Below are positions 61,736-64,000 of a stretch of DNA of 64,000 nucleotides, piece by piece; position 1 is the stretch's first letter, and the number at the start of each line of letters is the position of its first letter. This DNA comes from Clostridium sporogenes. GTDB lineage: Bacteria > Bacillota > Clostridia > Clostridiales > Clostridiaceae. Made by a program: the position numbers and the translations under genes. A model generated the notes under the pieces. It did no database searches, was not told the DNA's origin, and saw nothing but the letters and a program-made list of their open reading frames with translations. The DNA is taken from NCBI RefSeq assembly GCF_001020205.1, contig NZ_CP011663.1, positions 2,666,001-2,730,000 of the forward strand, written 5' to 3'.

Positions 61736-61951
61736 TTATCTGTAGTACATAAAATACGTCATTGCCACAAAACTCCCAAATATTATTAATACTATTATTG
61801 CTAAAACCAAGTTAGCTAATAATCTATATCTATACTCTTTACTTACTGCCTTTTTAGCTATTTTTAAAGCTTTTATGTCATCTGCTGTTATAAACCTTTG
61901 GCTATTATCTATTAAGCTGTGTAGTTGCCATAAAACTTCTCTTCTTTTCAT
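61736..61951 (-). CDS. Small membrane protein, 71 aa
   Basis: ATG at 61949-61951 after GGGGGATAG. A charged N-terminal half (KRREVLWQLHSLIDNSQRFI) precedes one membrane helix (LANLVLAIIVLIIFGSFVAM). Function unknown. Confidence 0.55.
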   Translation of the reverse strand: MKRREVLWQLHSLIDNSQRFITADDIKALKIAKKAVSKEYRYRLLANLVLAIIVLIIFGSFVAMTYFMYYR

Positions 61952-61998
61952 TTTTCTATCCCCCATGTATATTTTTTCTATTCTGTCATATACTAATG

Positions 61999-62058
61999 TT
62001 GAAATAGTGTGTTTGTACGTTGTATAATGGGGACAAGAGCTTTGCAGAGCTCTTATCC
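61999..62058. promoter_or_regulatory. Promoter-like boxes next to a strong hairpin
   Basis: On the plus strand TTGAAA (61999-62004), 18 bases, TATAAT (62023-62028), then a hairpin 62031-62041 with 62048-62058 and ATTTTTAT. The stem has one C-A mismatch on plus but a G-U pair on minus, so direction is open. CTTTGCAGAG recurs in a second weaker hairpin near 62090. Confidence 0.45.
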
Positions 62059-62103
62059 AATTTTTATAGAAACATTTAAATGAATGGGTGCTTTGCAGAG
62101 TAC

Positions 62104-62280
62104 CTATTTGCTTTTATCTTCCATAGTTTCAAATACTACTTCATCACTGTTGCTGTCATATTTCACACTACTTATAAAGTATTCTGGATTCTCCCAATCA
62201 TAAATTTTAAATCCATTTCTATTCAAGCTACTTATCTGTGCATTTATACTTTGTATTAAAGTTTTAAAAGAATTATCCAC
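62104..62280 (-). CDS. Small phage protein, 58 aa, GTG start
   Basis: GTG at 62278-62280 after GGAGGTTAGAGT. MDNSFKTLIQSINAQISSLN..., then FKIYDWENPEYFISSVKYD. Acidic, soluble, unknown. Confidence 0.55.
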   Translation of the reverse strand: MDNSFKTLIQSINAQISSLNRNGFKIYDWENPEYFISSVKYDSNSDEVVFETMEDKSK

Positions 62281-62295
62281 ACTCTAACCTCCTTT

Positions 62296-62442
62296 CTAAA
62301 ATGGAACTACTAAGTCATAGTGATTTATTTCATCTATAAGGCTTTCCACTTCATTTTTTATGTTCTCTATATTTCCTTCTTCAGCATATTTTAAAACCCA
62401 ATTTAAACGATATATTAATGCATCTTTATCGCTTTTATCCAT
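62296..62442 (-). CDS. Small phage protein, 48 aa
   Basis: MDKSDKDALIYRLNWVLKYA, then EEGNIENIKNEVESLIDEIN, a short helical protein, ribosome site GGAGGTGTAG. Unknown. Confidence 0.55.
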   Translation of the reverse strand: MDKSDKDALIYRLNWVLKYAEEGNIENIKNEVESLIDEINHYDLVVPF

Positions 62443-62444
62443 TC

Positions 62445-63302
62445 CTACACCTCCTGGTCTTGTAGGAATGGTGGTAGATCTTCTTCTTCTGCCTCTGCTG
62501 TATCTTCTTTTTTACTTAATCCTTTGTCTACTAATATTTTGCAAGCTTTTTGTATTACTGGATCTTTTGCATTTTTCATAAGCCAATCTATATAGTCAGG
62601 AGCTTCTTTCATTATCTGTCCTAAAGTTTTACCTTTATTTTTACCAAAGCTTATTTTAATGTTCCCAGCACTATTTTCATCTATGTTCTGCATTTGCTCT
62701 TGTTGTAAAAAATCTTGCATATCATCCAGGTCCTGTGTAAATACATCACTTAAGCTTGCTACTTGTAATACTGCATCTATAAAAGCTCTCTTTTTAGCCA
62801 TCTTTAAAATTGTATTTACTAAGTCTGCTATATGCGAATTAGGGATCTTATACTTTATAGTTCCATATTTAGTAGTTACTTTTTCTACTGTACTAGGATC
62901 TATTCCATCTGGTACTGCATCAACATTCATATATCTATATTTCTTTTCCATGCTATTGCAATTTCCAACGCCTTGACTTACTGGATTACCATTTCTATAT
63001 AAGGTGCATTTTATGTTATAAGCAAAGAACCCATCTTTATAGTCCTCTGTTCTTTCCAAAAATTCATACTCTGGGTTAAGTCCAAACATCATACAAATCT
63101 TTTCGCCACCTGGTTTTAAAAGTGTTGGTTTACTTCCAATTCCAGCAATTACACCATAATCATGGTCTTGTTTTAAATTCTTTTGAATTACTGCTTGAAA
63201 GGTTGCTATCTTTTGCATAGTGCTTTGTATAGTGCTTATATCTACACTATCTATAAGGCTAGTAACTTGATTATTTTTAACTATTTCTAATTGATTTTCC
63301 AT
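62445..63302 (-). CDS. Recombination-type early protein with DUF3820/ExoX-like C-terminus
   Basis: 285 residues. The first 200 include VIAGIGSKPTLLKPGGEKIC and NIKCTLYRNGNPVSQGVGNC, then NTILKMAKKRAFIDAVLQVA, a pattern found in phage early proteins thought to act in single-strand annealing or recombination. Residues about 215-260 (ISFGKNKGKTLGQIMKEAPD, then YIDWLMKN) match DUF3820, the C-terminal domain of exonuclease X-like proteins. The acidic tail EEEDLPPF is typical of SSB-interacting proteins. The function is inferred. Confidence 0.65.
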   Translation of the reverse strand: MENQLEIVKNNQVTSLIDSVDISTIQSTMQKIATFQAVIQKNLKQDHDYGVIAGIGSKPTLLKPGGEKICMMFGLNPEYEFLERTEDYKDGFFAYNIKCTLYRNGNPVSQGVGNCNSMEKKYRYMNVDAVPDGIDPSTVEKVTTKYGTIKYKIPNSHIADLVNTILKMAKKRAFIDAVLQVASLSDVFTQDLDDMQDFLQQEQMQNIDENSAGNIKISFGKNKGKTLGQIMKEAPDYIDWLMKNAKDPVIQKACKILVDKGLSKKEDTAEAEEEDLPPFLQDQEV

Positions 63303-63313
63303 TATTTTTCCTC

Positions 63314-63799
63314 CTATCTAATTCTTAAACTTTCAGTTTGTTTTATAGCTGCTCCTGGAATTTCTTTTCCCTCTTTAAGTGCTGCTAATATATCTTTTTT
63401 AACTAACTTCTTTTCGATTGCAAAGTACTCTTCTGGGATACTTTCTTCCTCTGTTATCTCAACACTAGGTGCATTTTTCTGTATGCCTAATGTAAATATC
63501 TTACCTTTTATTTTCTTAATGTCTGTGGCTCTCATGGAGTTTTCTGCATACTCCTTTAAATTAACTATCCTATTTTCTAAAGACTTTCTTCTATCTGCTA
63601 ACCTCTTCTCTTCTTCTTTTAAACCTTTAGCATCCACCTCTATAGATTTAATTACTTTTGCCACATTTTCTAGTTTGGTGTTTATTTCCTCTGCTATGTT
63701 ATCTAAGCTTTCCTTTAGCATTTCTACTGGTACTTCTGGATTGTCTGCTAAATCCAAAAGATTCTTATAATTTTGTGTTAGTTCATATAATTTTGCCAT
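63314..63799 (-). CDS. Siphovirus Gp157 family protein
   Basis: 161 residues, ATG at 63797-63799 after GGGAGG. MAKLYELTQNYKNLLDLADN, the coiled coil KGLKEEEKRLADRRKSLENR and the C-terminal IPEEYFAIEKKLVKKDILAA with KEGKEIPGAAI match Gp157, which is linked to phage resistance in some hosts. It is an early gene. Confidence 0.9.
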   Translation of the reverse strand: MAKLYELTQNYKNLLDLADNPEVPVEMLKESLDNIAEEINTKLENVAKVIKSIEVDAKGLKEEEKRLADRRKSLENRIVNLKEYAENSMRATDIKKIKGKIFTLGIQKNAPSVEITEEESIPEEYFAIEKKLVKKDILAALKEGKEIPGAAIKQTESLRIR

Positions 63800-64000
63800 T
63801 AAAATTCCTCCCATAAAAAACGATTAGCTGTACTTCTATAAAAATCTTCTCTAGCCCTTATTTCACTTAGTTGTAACCCCTTTCTGATATCAAATCTATC
63901 TTTTGGGTTACATTTAGCAACACCCACTCCTTTAATTGCTCCTGTTTCATTTGTCATTACCGCAGTTATGTTTCTACCATTTCTATAAAATTTTAAATGA
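63799..64000 (-). CDS. Hypothetical early phage protein (5' part outside the window)
   Basis: The last 66 codons are visible, ending EDFYRSTANRFLWEEF, with NITAVMTNETGAIKGVGVAK further up. The stop overlaps the Gp157 start (TAATG). Unknown family. Confidence 0.6.
   Translation of the reverse strand, partial: HLKFYRNGRNITAVMTNETGAIKGVGVAKCNPKDRFDIRKGLQLSEIRAREDFYRSTANRFLWEEF

Larger units (their letters stand above)
19405..64000. mobile_element. Siphovirus-type prophage (left end near 19.4 kb; right end beyond the window)
   Basis: From the truncated FAD gene to the right edge nearly all genes are phage-type: packaging, head, tail, lysis, regulation and replication modules in the usual siphovirus order on the minus strand. 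The left arm has plasmid-like genes (replication-relaxation, FtsK-like), so a phage-plasmid origin is possible. The exact left attachment core cannot be fixed without the right end. Confidence 0.85.

Noticed and set aside
1..64000. CRISPR array, rRNA or tRNA genes, insertion sequence transposase
   Set aside because: None was seen on reading both strands; the repeats present are two to four copies only and are explained above.

Overview
The window is AT-rich, clostridial DNA. Strong GGAGG-type ribosome binding sites, GTG/TTG starts, an ArsR/ArsM pair, a DUF523 protein, a VanZ-like protein and many genes typical of Clostridium prophages point to a proteolytic Clostridium of the botulinum/sporogenes/tetani kind. 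The species is inferred from gene types only.

Layout. (1) 1-8 kb: the end of a DUF523 gene, then an accessory stretch on the minus strand with an unrecognised 271-aa protein, an arginase-fold UPF0489 protein and a 1233-aa protein ending in a PD-(D/E)XK nuclease domain. This looks like a defence or accessory island. (2) 8-12.5 kb: an EndoU-type polymorphic toxin with a likely immunity protein, then a 1.5-kb region without genes. That region holds a long multi-helix RNA-like structure on the plus strand, followed by a two-gene unit with a nuclease-like protein. (3) 12.6-15.5 kb: a decayed prophage with amidase, DUF2922, DUF1659, a frameshifted yvrJ, a DnaC-like gene and a broken replication initiator. 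(4) 15.5-19.4 kb: chromosomal genes, including arsR and an arsM whose in-frame TGA sits at the catalytic cysteine position (a selenoprotein candidate), vanZ, and a FAD oxidoreductase cut short at about 19.4 kb.

(5) About 19.4 kb to the right edge is a siphovirus-type prophage, possibly a phage-plasmid. Its left arm (19.4-28.8 kb) carries XRE regulators, an SOS-controlled tiny peptide, a lipoprotein, a replication-relaxation protein beside an FtsK/SpoIIIE-type ATPase, small membrane peptides with small-RNA-like cassettes, and a Panacea (PanA) antitoxin next to a membrane protein. From 29 to 49.5 kb the late genes run on the minus strand: terminases, portal, ClpP-like protease, HK97-type capsid, connectors, major tail protein, G/GT chaperones, tape measure, Dit, Gp37-like tail protein, fibre, XkdX, holin and a GH25 endolysin. 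A plus-strand moron interrupts them between XkdX and holin. From 49.5 to 56.5 kb lie HNH, many small proteins, a sigma-like late regulator and a tyrosine recombinase. From 56.5 to 64 kb lie early genes: DUF1064, dUTPase, AbrB, DnaC, an initiator carrying iterons, a recombination-type protein and Gp157.

Several genes need recoding or unusual starts to be read in full: a TGA/Sec candidate in arsM, a -1 slip at A AAA AAC in the tail chaperone, a +1 slip at CCC TAG at the end of the capsid gene, and an internal start that would make the free endolysin C-terminal domain. All structures were found by reading the sequence by eye; no search or folding program was run.
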